From Uliginosibacterium flavum (GTDB taxonomy: Bacteria; Pseudomonadota; Gammaproteobacteria; Burkholderiales; Rhodocyclaceae): 64,000 bases of DNA. Below are positions 25,118 to 33,448 of the stretch, piece after piece. The notes under the pieces are model-generated. The model made no database searches. It saw only the letters and a list, made by a program, of their open reading frames with translations, and was not told the origin of the DNA. Numbering within the stretch: position 1 is the stretch's first letter; each line of letters starts with the position of its first letter. The position numbers and the translations under genes were made by a program. Where the stretch lies: contig NZ_JBEWZI010000015.1 in assembly GCF_040566545.1 (NCBI RefSeq), positions 28,666 to 92,665 on the forward strand, written 5' to 3'.

Positions 25118-27184
25118 TTACACCGCTGAACTTTCAGGCATTGCCTCATAGGCGGTTTCTTTTGAGGTCGGATGGTTGCTTGCGTAGGCCTTCATGCAGG
25201 CACGAATGCCGAACACCAGCACCGAGATCACCACCACCAGGAAGAGGCCGCACAGTGCTGCGTCCAGATACTGGTTGAAAATGATCTGTTGCATCTGTAC
25301 CGCGCTCTTGGCCGGGGCGAGCAACTCGCCACGATCAGCAGCGGCGCTGAAGCGTGCGGCTTGTGCCAGGAAGCCCACCTTCGGGCTGGCGTCAAAAATC
25401 TTCTGCCAGCCAGCTGTGAGGGTGCAGATCAGCAGCCAGGTGGCCGGGGCGATGGTTACCCATGAATAGCGTTCGCGTTTCATCTTGAACAGCACCACGG
25501 TACACAAGATCAGCGCCACGGCGGCGAGCATCTGGTTCGCCACGCCAAACAGTGGCCACAGTGTATTGATGCCGCCCAGCGGATCGACCACGCCCTGGTA
25601 CAGGAAGTATCCCCAGGCCGCCACGCACAGACCCGTGGCGATCAGATTCGGCCCCAGTTTTTCGGTGCGTTTGAAGCTCGGGATGAACGCTCCCAGCAGA
25701 TCCTGCAGCATGAAGCGGCCGGCACGCGTGCCTGCATCAACGGCGGTCAGGATGAAGAGAGCTTCGAACAGGATCGCGAAGTGATACCAGAAGGCCATCA
25801 TCGCCTTGCCGCCAATCGCACCCGAGATGATGTGAGCCATGCCCACGGCCAGGGTCGGGGCACCACCGGCGCGCGAGATGATGGTCTTCTCGCCCACGTC
25901 TGCCGCGGTTTGTATCAGCACATCCGGGGTGATCACGAAGCCCCAGTTGGAGACCACCTGCGCGGCTTCGACAGCCGTTTTGCCGAGGACGGCAGCCGGG
26001 CTGTTCATGGCGAAATACACGCCCGGATCAATCACCGAGGCGGCGACCAGTGCCATCACTGCCACGAAAGACTCCATGAGCATGCCACCGTAGCCGATGA
26101 AGGCCGCGTGCTTCTCGTTATCCAGCAGCTTGGGTGTGGTGCCCGAGGCGATCAGGGCATGGAAGCCGGATACCGCGCCACAGGCAATGGTGATGAACAG
26201 GAAGGGGAACATGCTGCCTGCCCACACCGGGCCGCTGCCGTCGATGAACCTGGTGATATGCGGCATCTGCATGACCGGGGCGACGAAGACGATGCCGATG
26301 GCCAGGCCGAGGATGGTGCCGATCTTCAGGAAGGTCGACAGATAGTCACGCGGTGCCAGCAGCAGCCATACCGGCAGGGATGCGGCGACGAAGCCGTAGC
26401 CGATCAGCATCCAGGTCAGTTGCACGCCGGTGAAGGTAAACATTGCAGCCCAGGTCGGGCTGGCTGCGACTTGCCCGCCGAGCAGGATCGAAGCGATCAG
26501 CAGCACGAAACCGACCAGCGAGATTTCGCCGATTTTGCCCGGACGGATGTAGCGCATGTACACGCCCATGAAGATGGCGATTGGAATCGTCGCAAACACC
26601 GTGAAGGTGCCCCAGGGCGAGTCGGCCAGCGCTTTCACCACGATCATCGCCAGCACCGCGAGGATGATGACCATGATCAGGAAGGTGCCGAACAGCGCGA
26701 TCACGCCGGGAATCGTACCCAGTTCGGATTTGATCAGATCGCCCAGCGAGCGGCCATCGCGCCGTGTGGACACGAAGAGCACGATGAAATCCTGCACCGC
26801 ACCGGCTAGCACAACCCCGGCCACGATCCACAGCAGACCGGGCAGATAGCCCATCTGCGCCGCCAGCACCGGGCCGACCAGTGGGCCAGCGCCGGCGATG
26901 GCGGCGAAGTGGTGACCGAAAAGCACGTTCTTGTTGGTTGGCACGAAGTCCAGGCCGTCATTCTTCTTGACGGCTGGCGTCATGCGCGTCGGATCCACGC
27001 CGAGCACCTTGTTGGCGATGAACTTGCCGTAAAAACGGTAAGCCACCAGATAAATGCACACGGCGGCCGACACGACCCAAAGGGCATTGATCGTTTCACC
27101 GCGTGACAGTGCTACGTAGGACAGGCAAATCGCGCCAATTGCAGCCAGCGCGGCCCAGCCCAGTTTGGGCAGGATGTTGTTCAT
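25118..27184 (-). CDS. cstA: CstA-family pyruvate/peptide transporter
   Basis: A 688-aa polytopic inner-membrane protein of the CstA/BtsT family; E. coli BtsT is a pyruvate-proton symporter. FVPTNKNVLFGHHFAAIAGA and GPLVGPVLAAQMGYLPGLLW are the highly conserved entry region, followed by many hydrophobic helices and ALFEALFILTAVDAGTRAGRF. The ATG at 27184 has a near-perfect AGGAGGAG box; the frame stays open upstream through the repeat region but that part is not coding. Heads a cstA-ybdD-cobW operon and is divergent from a kinase/regulator pair that probably controls it (inference). Confidence 0.95.
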   Translation of the reverse strand: MNNILPKLGWAALAAIGAICLSYVALSRGETINALWVVSAAVCIYLVAYRFYGKFIANKVLGVDPTRMTPAVKKNDGLDFVPTNKNVLFGHHFAAIAGAGPLVGPVLAAQMGYLPGLLWIVAGVVLAGAVQDFIVLFVSTRRDGRSLGDLIKSELGTIPGVIALFGTFLIMVIILAVLAMIVVKALADSPWGTFTVFATIPIAIFMGVYMRYIRPGKIGEISLVGFVLLIASILLGGQVAASPTWAAMFTFTGVQLTWMLIGYGFVAASLPVWLLLAPRDYLSTFLKIGTILGLAIGIVFVAPVMQMPHITRFIDGSGPVWAGSMFPFLFITIACGAVSGFHALIASGTTPKLLDNEKHAAFIGYGGMLMESFVAVMALVAASVIDPGVYFAMNSPAAVLGKTAVEAAQVVSNWGFVITPDVLIQTAADVGEKTIISRAGGAPTLAVGMAHIISGAIGGKAMMAFWYHFAILFEALFILTAVDAGTRAGRFMLQDLLGAFIPSFKRTEKLGPNLIATGLCVAAWGYFLYQGVVDPLGGINTLWPLFGVANQMLAAVALILCTVVLFKMKRERYSWVTIAPATWLLICTLTAGWQKIFDASPKVGFLAQAARFSAAADRGELLAPAKSAVQMQQIIFNQYLDAALCGLFLVVVISVLVFGIRACMKAYASNHPTSKETAYEAMPESSAV

Positions 27185-27690
27185 TTTGTCTCCTCCTGTG
27201 TCGTCGCACCGGGGTGCGAACGCAAGGGTTGTGGTGTGGGCCTGGCACAGCTTGCTGCGGTGTTGCGCCCCTAGCCCGGCGCGAGGCGGATACGCCCATT
27301 GCCGGAGTGCCGTGAGTATGGCTTTCTGCAGCAGGCCGCACATCAGCATGACTACGCAGATTGCATGCGTGCGATTACGTAGCGGGGAACCCTGATCGCA
27401 AGTCGCAAGTCGCAAGTCGCAAGTCGCAAGTCGCGGGTATGGCGATAATGTTGACTCCGTCCGGAACTTGGGACTGGGAACCGGGAACTCGGAGGCTTGC
27501 TCGCAGAGCCACGCTCAGTAAGCGTCTTCAGGCTGGAGTGCTGAAGACGCTTGACTGGCGAGCCTCTCAGGCCACACTTCCCCAGTCCCCAGTCCCCAGT
27601 CCCCAGTCCCCAGTCCCCAGTCCCCAGTCCCCAGTCCCCAGTCCTTCGCCCGTATTCCCCGATAGCCAGCCGCCCCGCTGGCGGATTAGC
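27185..27690. repeat. Composite repeat, copy c, filling the cstA-kinase divergent region
   Basis: 506 bp without a gene. It holds a heptamer array TCGCAAG (5.6 copies, 27396-27434), a left flank with GGGACTGGG (27470-27478), GCAGAGCCACGCTCAG, the core hairpin AAGCGTCTTCAG (27520-27531), a 9-nt loop, CTGAAGACGCTT (27541-27552), and nine exact copies of CCCCAGT (27580-27642). CCCAGTCCC (27581-27589) is the inverse complement of the left-flank nonamer. Promoters of cstA and of the kinase must also lie here; none is obvious. Confidence 0.85.
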
Positions 27691-29064
27691 ATGGCGGCCA
27701 TGAATCTTCGACTCAAGGTTGTTCTGCTGGCCGTCGCCCCTTTGTTGTTGGCGATTGCGGCGATTGCCTCGGTGGTGCGCATCGAGGCGCGTGCGCTTGC
27801 CGATGCCGAAACCCGGGCGGTGCTGCCGGTGCTCGAATCCGCCCGGCGCGCTGAGCTCAAGCACTACGTCGATCTGGCAATGGGCTCGGTCGAATATCTG
27901 CACGCTGCCGCCGACCAGTCTGCTGCGCGCGCACAGGCTCTGGCCATCCTGCAGCAGCTCGATTATGGCGAAGACGGTTATTTTTTCGTGTACGACCTGC
28001 ATGGGCGCAACCTCATGCATCCGCGCCAGCCGCAACTGGTCGGACAGAATCTGTGGGAGCTTCGCGACAAAGCCGGCGAGCCCACCATCCAGCGTCTGGT
28101 CGCACAGGCCAAGGCCGGCGGTGGCCATGTCGAATTCATGTGGAATCGCCCTTCCACGCAGCGTGTCGAGCGAAAACTTGGCTATGTCGCGGTCGAACCG
28201 AAATGGGGCTGGATGATCGGCACCGGTATCTATCTGGACGACATGGAAGAGGCCCGTTTGCGTATCGACAAGGCGGCCAGCAATGCCATTTCCGACACCA
28301 TGAGCATCATCGTGGTGATTGCTGGCGCGGCCAGTCTGATCGTGGCGATCTGCGGTTTTGCCCTGAATCTGTCCACTCAGCGCAGTGCCGAGGCGCGCAT
28401 GCGTGCCTTGGCGCATCAGATTGTGCTCTCGCAGGAAACCGAGCGCGCGCGTGTGGCCAGCGAGCTGCATGATGGCGTCAGCCAGTTGCTGGTATCAGTG
28501 AAATTCATTTTCGAATCCGTGCAGGAGCGCATCAACCTGTTGGGTGATGAAGGCTTGCAGGCGCTGGGTGAGCTCACCAGCAAAGGCGTCACGCGGCTGA
28601 ACGATGTGCTGCGCGAAGTGCGCCGCATCTCGCACGATCTGCGCCCCACTGCGTTGGATGACCTGGGCCTGAATGCCGCGCTGGCGCAAATGCTCACGGA
28701 ATTCGGCCAGCGTACCGGTCTGCAGGTTCAGCTCAAGGCCGAGGACAACCCGAGTCTGCCCGGCCCGGTCGCCACCGCTTTGTTTCGTGTCGTGCAGGAA
28801 GCGCTTACCAACATCGAACGCCACGCCCACGCCAGCGAAGTCACCATCACCCTGATGAGCCGGCCACAGGCGCTGCGCCTGACGATTGCCGACAACGGGC
28901 GCGGCTTCGATGTCGAGGCGCTGGCCGGCCTGCCGCGTGGTGGCCTCGGCCTGACTAGCATGCGCGAACGCATCGAAACCCTGGGCGGCATGTTTGTCAT
29001 GCGCGCCGGGCTGCAAGGCACCAGTATCGAAATCGTGCTGCCGCGCAGTGCTCTGCGTTCATGA
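27691..29064 (+). CDS. sCache-domain histidine kinase (NarX/DegS-type HisKA_3)
   Basis: A 457-aa membrane sensor kinase. Helix 1 (residues about 8-27, LKVVLLAVAPLLLAIAAIAS), a periplasmic single-Cache domain (about 30-195; YGEDGYFFVYDLHGRNLMHP and PKWGWMIGTGIYLDDME), helix 2 (about 203-227), then HisKA_3 with phospho-acceptor His260 in SELHDGVSQLL and an ATPase domain (ALTNIERHAH, DNGRGFD, GGLGLTSMRERIE). Such Cache domains commonly bind small carboxylates. The frame is open for 110 more codons upstream, but these translate the heptamer arrays, so I start at the ATG before the first helix (27691; 27700 is an alternative). Forms an operon with the next gene. Confidence 0.9.
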   Translation: MAAMNLRLKVVLLAVAPLLLAIAAIASVVRIEARALADAETRAVLPVLESARRAELKHYVDLAMGSVEYLHAAADQSAARAQALAILQQLDYGEDGYFFVYDLHGRNLMHPRQPQLVGQNLWELRDKAGEPTIQRLVAQAKAGGGHVEFMWNRPSTQRVERKLGYVAVEPKWGWMIGTGIYLDDMEEARLRIDKAASNAISDTMSIIVVIAGAASLIVAICGFALNLSTQRSAEARMRALAHQIVLSQETERARVASELHDGVSQLLVSVKFIFESVQERINLLGDEGLQALGELTSKGVTRLNDVLREVRRISHDLRPTALDDLGLNAALAQMLTEFGQRTGLQVQLKAEDNPSLPGPVATALFRVVQEALTNIERHAHASEVTITLMSRPQALRLTIADNGRGFDVEALAGLPRGGLGLTSMRERIETLGGMFVMRAGLQGTSIEIVLPRSALRS

Positions 29065-29087
29065 AAAGTTTCTGAGAGGTGATGCAA

Positions 29088-29714
29088 ATGGAATCGCAAG
29101 TCAAACTCATGCTCGTCGACGATCACCCACTGGTGCGCGACGGCCTGCGCGTGCGTCTCGACACTGTGCCGGGCTTTGTCGTCGTGGCCGAGGCCGAAGA
29201 TGCGGCCAGCGCCCTGGCCGCGATGCAGCGCAGCCAGCCCGACGTGGTGTTGATGGATATCGCTATGCGTGGCACAAACGGCATCGAACTCGTGCGTCAG
29301 TTCCACGAGCAGTATCCGCAAGTGCAGGTCATCATGCTGACCATGCACGACCAGCCCCAATACGTGGTCGAAGCCTTCCGCAACGGCGCACGCGGCTACG
29401 TGCTGAAAGACAGCCCGGCGCAGGAAATCATTGCCGCCGTGCACGCCGTGATGGCCGGCAAACGCTACTACTCTGCCGGCGTGGCGGATGCGCTGGCGGC
29501 TGGCGCCACCCCTGCGCCATTGCTCACCCAGCGCGAGCAGGAAGTACTGAAGCTGATCGCCGAAGGCCTCTCCAGCAAGGAAATCGCCTCCCGCCTGGAT
29601 CTCTCCGTGCGCACCGTCGAAACCCATCGCCTCAACATCAAGCGCAAGTGCGAACTCGAAGGCTCATCGGCCCTGGTCAAGTTTGCGGTGGAACGGAAGT
29701 GGACGGGGCTTTGA
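29088..29714 (+). CDS. NarL/FixJ-family response regulator
   Basis: A 208-aa regulator. Receiver domain with acidic pair DDHP near residue 10, phospho-acceptor Asp57 (VVLMDIAMRGTNGIE) and the LKD lysine; C-terminal LuxR-type HTH (LTQREQEVLKLIAEGLSSKE, VRTVETHRLNIKRK). The ATG at 29088 is chosen because GAGAGGTG lies seven bases before it. 23 bp after the kinase stop, so the pair is surely a two-component system. Its likely target is the divergent cstA operon. Confidence 0.93.
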   Translation: MESQVKLMLVDDHPLVRDGLRVRLDTVPGFVVVAEAEDAASALAAMQRSQPDVVLMDIAMRGTNGIELVRQFHEQYPQVQVIMLTMHDQPQYVVEAFRNGARGYVLKDSPAQEIIAAVHAVMAGKRYYSAGVADALAAGATPAPLLTQREQEVLKLIAEGLSSKEIASRLDLSVRTVETHRLNIKRKCELEGSSALVKFAVERKWTGL

Positions 29715-29725
29715 GCGCGCGTTGG

Positions 29726-29810
29726 GCGTAGGGTGGGTTCGCGCAGCAACCCACCACGATTCGGTGACAGGCGGTGGTGGATTGTCGCGATGCTCCGAAC
29801 CCACCCTACG
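29726..29810. repeat. GTAGGGTGGGTT palindromic element
   Basis: CGTAGGGTGGGTTCG (29726-29740) and CGAACCCACCCTACG (29796-29810) are perfect 15-bp inverted arms with an inner pair around AACCCACCAC and GGTGGTGG. Elements with the GTAGGGTGGGTT head are widespread in proteobacterial intergenic DNA (recalled, not searched). Confidence 0.8.
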
Positions 29811-29812
29811 GC

Positions 29813-29905
29813 CTGAGTTTCAGGGGCATCTGTAGAGCTGCGCCCGGTAAGGGTCTTCGAGGTGGTGGCTGGAAAGTAAGGCGGGGTGCGGGTCTTCGGG
29901 CAGGT
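29813..29905. repeat. Composite repeat, copy d (degenerate)
   Basis: CTGAGTTTCAGGGG at 29813 followed by TGTAGAGCTGCGCCCGG repeats the same run in copy b at 23641, and GGTCTTCG occurs twice downstream. The right half of the core hairpin is not recognisable. Confidence 0.55.
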
Positions 29906-29913
29906 TTGCGTAG

Positions 29914-30050
29914 GGTGTCAATGAAGCGCAGCGAATTGCACCGCATGTTGAGTCTTTGCGGCAAGGCTTTGCCTGTTTTGGTGGACGGAACGTCCGGCTC
30001 GGTTTGATGTAATTTCTATCCGGCGCAATTCGCCGTACTTCATTGATGCC
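29914..30050. repeat. MITE-like element with 30-bp imperfect terminal inverted repeats
   Basis: The left end (29914-29943) starts GGTGTCAATGAAGCGCAGCG and the right end (30021-30050) is its inverse complement at 24 of 30 positions, including CAATGAAG and GCGAATTGC blocks. Interior 77 bp, with an inner hairpin GGACG/CGTCC near 29982-29994. No transposase gene. Short mobile element or folded RNA is possible. Confidence 0.65.
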
Positions 30051-30132
30051 TTGAGCCGTGCCGAATCATGCGGTTTATGCCGTACTCCGTACGACATGCA
30101 TTCCCGCGGAAACGGCCCAAGGCTTGCAAGTA

Positions 30133-31014
30133 CTATTTGGCGGTAATGAAGCTCGCCCGTAAAGCAACGGTGGCGGTTTTTCCGTCCACGCTACATTCGT
30201 AATCCGCATCTACGGGGGGAAGCTTGTCATTCCAGTAGCTGTGCAGGGTAATTATCGATCGGTAATTCGTCTCTTTGAATTCATTAATCATCTCTTCCAA
30301 GGTGTTAAGCACAGCATCTTTGCAGCCGGCCTCTGCACCTAACTTTTTTACGTTCCCTTCTTCGGAATAACTCACAAAGCCAAATCGTTCGTTGTAGGGT
30401 GGTACGTCACCAAATCCCGCGTGAACTTTGATGTTGGGGGCAAAAAGAGCTTTCGCTTCAGGAGTATTCAGTACGTCGGTCAGCGACAGATAAATCGCGT
30501 TTTTTGCGGGAGGACGTTTTTCGCTACGAGCTAGTTCAGTGGCTTGTCGCTCGCTCTGCACCCGATTAGCAAGTGCCCGCTCACTCATTCCGAAAACACC
30601 GGACAAGGCGACCTCTGTCGTTCTATAGCCGGGGGTACAAGCGAATCCTCCCGTTTCTTCCGCAATTGATCCGGAGGTCACTGCGTGAATATTGCTGATG
30701 CGGTCGTAACCCATTTTTTGCGCATCAGAAATCATCGCGCCCAAAGCACGAAAAAAGCCTTCTTTGCAGTGCTTAACCCCTCCTCCAAATAGGCCCACAC
30801 TCAAGCCCGATCGCCGGTAGGTTGTTGCCAGGGATGTTTCTGCCATGCCTGTGGCACGCTCATCGCCCCAAGATATCTTGACTTCAGGATTTAGTAGCTC
30901 TACGCCATCACTTTCTTGCATCAACTGTCCAAAATTTAAATGCAATAAGTTTGCAGCCCAAGATGAGTTCAAAAACAAGGCGCAAAACAGCGCCACCATA
31001 TATCTCTTTGGCAT
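30133..31014 (-). CDS. Secreted protein of unknown function, apparently duplicated module
   Basis: A 293-aa protein with a signal peptide (MPKRYMVALFCALFLNSSWA, cleavage probably after Ala). The mature part reads as two similar halves: each has a predicted beta segment, a Cys, a helix (FRALGAMISDAQKMGYDRIS and LNTLEEMINEFKETNYRSII), a Cys before the end, and a TEVALSGVF/ATVALRASF strand. The pattern recalls small secreted betaproteobacterial proteins often mislabelled excinuclease ATPase subunit (from memory). Base composition is clearly lower in GC than the neighbours, which suggests acquisition. No partner gene is evident; both flanks are repeats. Confidence 0.75.
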   Translation of the reverse strand: MPKRYMVALFCALFLNSSWAANLLHLNFGQLMQESDGVELLNPEVKISWGDERATGMAETSLATTYRRSGLSVGLFGGGVKHCKEGFFRALGAMISDAQKMGYDRISNIHAVTSGSIAEETGGFACTPGYRTTEVALSGVFGMSERALANRVQSERQATELARSEKRPPAKNAIYLSLTDVLNTPEAKALFAPNIKVHAGFGDVPPYNERFGFVSYSEEGNVKKLGAEAGCKDAVLNTLEEMINEFKETNYRSIITLHSYWNDKLPPVDADYECSVDGKTATVALRASFITAK

Positions 31015-31097
31015 TATCTATAGGGCTCCGGTAGTTTTTAAATTTCCCGCGCACCATACTTGAAAGTTGGCTTAACAGGCAAATACTGGAGACCATC

Positions 31098-31165
31098 GCC
31101 CAGCAAGCCTCTTCAGCATGCCAGCCTGTAGAAGCAATCTGCGCGCGGATTTTCAGGCAGGCTTG
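31098..31165. repeat. Composite repeat, copy e (degenerate)
   Basis: CAAGCCTCTTCAG near 31104 equals the left stem of copy i, followed by GCCTGTAGAAG and TTTTCAGGCAGGCTTG. The right part runs into the 3' end of the next kinase gene, whose stop is at 31153-31155. Confidence 0.5.
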
Positions 31166-33132
31166 TCATCCTCGTCTTCACGCCCCTGCGGGAGTTGCAG
31201 GTAGAAGGTGGTGCCGCCTTCGGGGCTGGCTTCGAACCACAGGCGGCCGTTGTGTTGCTCGGCTATCGAGCGGCAGATCTTGAGGCCCATGCCCATGCCT
31301 TCGGGCTTGGTGGTGAAGAAGGAGTCGAAGAGTCGGTCGGCGATTTCGGGCGAGACGCCGGCGCCGCGATCACTGACGGCCAGACGTACGCCGTCGCCGA
31401 CGGCTTCGCTGGTGACGCGCAGGACGCGCTCGGTGTCGGGCTTGTGTTTCATGGCGTCCATGCCGTTGCGCAGCAGATTCATCAGGAGTTGCTCGATCAT
31501 GACGCGGTCTCCTATGATGGCGGGCAGATCCATGCCGAGTTCGATTTGCAGGCGCACTTTGCGGCGCAGGGTTTCGGTTTCGAGCAGGCCGGTGGCTTCG
31601 AGGACGGCGGCATTGACGTCGGTGCGTTCGCGCCGCGATTCGCTGCGTCGCACGAAGCCGTAGATGCGGTGGATGATGCGGCCGGCGCGCTGGCCCTGAT
31701 GGTTGATCTTGCCGAGGATGTCGGTGAACTGCTTTTCGTCGTAGCGCCCGGCCTTGAGGGTGTTGAGGCAGCCGGCGCTGTAGCTGGTGATGGCGGAGAG
31801 TGGCTGATTCAGTTCGTGGGCCAGGGTGGAGGCCATTTCGCCCATGGTGACGAGGCGGGCGGTGGCTTCGAGTTGTTCCTGCTGGTCGCGGGCGAGGGCT
31901 TCGGCACGTTTGCGTTCGGTGATGTCGAGGACGGAGCCCATCCAGCCGGCGTGACGGCCGTCGGCGTCAATCAGCGGGGCTTCGTAGATCAGGACGTCGA
32001 AGATTTCGCCGTTTTTACGCCGGAAGCGCATTTCGGCAGTGGTGGCTTTGACTTGTTCGTCCTTGCCGGGCAGCGGGGGTTCGCTGGCGCCTTCGGGCCA
32101 GAATGGCATGGGGGCGTGCAGGCCGTTCAGTTCCTCGCTGTTCCAGCCGACCATGCGACAGAAGGCGGCGTTGACGTAGCTGATGCGCCCTTGTAAATCG
32201 AGGGCGCGCAGGCCGATGAGGGTGGAGTTTTCCATGGCCAGGCGGAAGGCGTGTTCGCTGCGCAGGGCGGTTTCGGTGTCCTGCAGGCGCAGCACACGAT
32301 TGCGCAGCATCCACAGGCTCCAGGCAATGACCAGGGTGAAGGCGATCAGGACGACGACCACGATGATCGGCATGATCCGCGCGGTGGCGCGGTAGGCGGT
32401 GACCCGGATGCCGAGTCCACCCATGCGGTCGAAGGTGACGCCGAAGCCCTGATTGTCATTCAGGGTGCTCGCCAGGGTGGTGCTGGCGATGGCTTGCCCG
32501 GCGCCGTCGGTGAGCGAGAGGCGGTAGCGCTCGGCAAACCACCAAGGGACGTGGGAGCTGATCACGCGAGGTAGCGAAAATATTCCGACAGCGTAACCGT
32601 TGAAATCGTTGGCGCCGAATACCGGCATCACGACTTCGATGGCGTAGGTGCCGTCGGGCTGCAGGAAGGGGTGGGTGTAGGTGGGGCGGTTGAGGGTGCG
32701 CGCGCGGAGCACGCCTACGGGGTGGTCATCGGCCAGTTTTACCGGCGCGGCGCTGGCGGGCAGGGTGCTGAGCATGGCGCCTTCGGAATTGAGCCAGAGG
32801 ATGGCGCTTAGCCCGGAGCTGCCTTGCAGGAGTTCGCGAACCTTGTCTTGTGCATTTTCCGAGTGGAGTTCGCCGCCGCCGCCGAATTCATTGCCAATCT
32901 GGGCAAGCCGGCTTTCGGTGTTTTCGAACTGGTAGCGCAGGTTCTGCTCCATCCACAGCGTATCGCTGACCAGTGCGGCGCGGCGTTCATCGCGCTCCTG
33001 GCTGAGGCCAAACCATACGAAAAAACTGATACAGGCGACCAGAATCGTGATGGCCAGCAGCGGCAGGCGCCAGAACCAGACGCCGGTACGGGGGAATAAG
33101 GCGAGCAGGGGGTGGGGTGTGCGCACGAGCAT
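31153..33132 (-). CDS. PAS-domain sensor histidine kinase (FixL/DctB-like), no adjacent regulator
   Basis: A 659-aa inner-membrane kinase. Helix 1 (about residues 22-44), a periplasmic region of about 210 residues, helix 2 (about 258-280), a PAS domain (about 300-405; ISYVNAAFCRMVGW and the PAC end GWMGSVLDITERKRAE), HisKA with His439 in GEMASTLAHELNQPLSAITS and an ATPase domain with NLLRNGMDAM, SDRGAGV and GMGMGLKICRSI. The HELNQPLSAI form of the H-box is that of the FixL/DctB/NtrB group. The ATG at 33132 has a weak ribosome binding site. Neither flanking gene is a regulator, so the partner is elsewhere. Confidence 0.88.
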   Translation of the reverse strand: MLVRTPHPLLALFPRTGVWFWRLPLLAITILVACISFFVWFGLSQERDERRAALVSDTLWMEQNLRYQFENTESRLAQIGNEFGGGGELHSENAQDKVRELLQGSSGLSAILWLNSEGAMLSTLPASAAPVKLADDHPVGVLRARTLNRPTYTHPFLQPDGTYAIEVVMPVFGANDFNGYAVGIFSLPRVISSHVPWWFAERYRLSLTDGAGQAIASTTLASTLNDNQGFGVTFDRMGGLGIRVTAYRATARIMPIIVVVVLIAFTLVIAWSLWMLRNRVLRLQDTETALRSEHAFRLAMENSTLIGLRALDLQGRISYVNAAFCRMVGWNSEELNGLHAPMPFWPEGASEPPLPGKDEQVKATTAEMRFRRKNGEIFDVLIYEAPLIDADGRHAGWMGSVLDITERKRAEALARDQQEQLEATARLVTMGEMASTLAHELNQPLSAITSYSAGCLNTLKAGRYDEKQFTDILGKINHQGQRAGRIIHRIYGFVRRSESRRERTDVNAAVLEATGLLETETLRRKVRLQIELGMDLPAIIGDRVMIEQLLMNLLRNGMDAMKHKPDTERVLRVTSEAVGDGVRLAVSDRGAGVSPEIADRLFDSFFTTKPEGMGMGLKICRSIAEQHNGRLWFEASPEGGTTFYLQLPQGREDEDDKPA

Positions 33133-33448
33133 GGCGGTAATGGTAGCGCGAGACAGGCGGGTGCGGCGCGTGTCGGCTCAATCGCGTGAGACTGGGGGTT
33201 TGTGATTGAGCGGACAGCTGGCTGGAGAGCCGCGCCGGTTGGCCTTCTTCAGGTAGGGGTGCTGAAGATGCCCGCGTGGTAAGGCTGTTCGGGTAGGGGC
33301 GTCAGGCAAAGCCTTCAAGCTGTCGCGCTGGGTAAGTGTAATTGAGCTGCCGGGATGCGGGCGCTGCTGATAAAATGGGAAGCTTTTTACAAAAAAATCG
33401 TTTTCAAGCGGCCCTGGCCGTCCTTTTTTACCCAAGAGAGAACTCAAA
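33133..33448. repeat. Composite repeat, copy f, in the kinase-ndk divergent region
   Basis: 316 bp without a gene. GGAGAGCCGC (33224-33233), then TCTTCAG (33246-33252), a 9-nt loop GTAGGGGTG and CTGAAGA (33262-33268), then AAGGCTGTTCGGGTAGGGGC. TAAAAT at 33371-33376 could be the ndk -10 box, but no good -35 box is spaced to it. Confidence 0.7.

Larger units (their letters stand above)
29715..30132. other. 418-bp gap packed with three different inverted repeats
   Basis: No gene. In order: a 15-bp perfect palindrome pair (29726-29810), copy d of the dispersed repeat (29813-29905), and an element with 30-bp imperfect ends (29914-30050). The last 80 bp next to the secreted-protein gene show nothing I can name. 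Confidence 0.7.

Noticed and set aside
27361..27690. In-frame extension of the sCache kinase by 110 codons, giving repeated heptapeptides
   Set aside because: It translates the two 7-bp arrays and the core hairpin, has no ribosome binding site, and would place 110 residues before the first membrane helix.
27352..28470. Long minus-strand frame with GDWGLGT repeats
   Set aside because: It is a shadow of the CCCCAGT array and the kinase coding strand; no ribosome binding site and no family features.
29774..30007. 77-aa plus-strand frame after the NarL regulator
   Set aside because: It runs across three inverted-repeat elements, has no ribosome binding site and no recognisable protein character.
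30908..31096. 62-aa minus-strand frame upstream of the secreted protein
   Set aside because: It overlaps the well-formed signal peptide of the secreted protein in another frame and has no ribosome binding site of its own.
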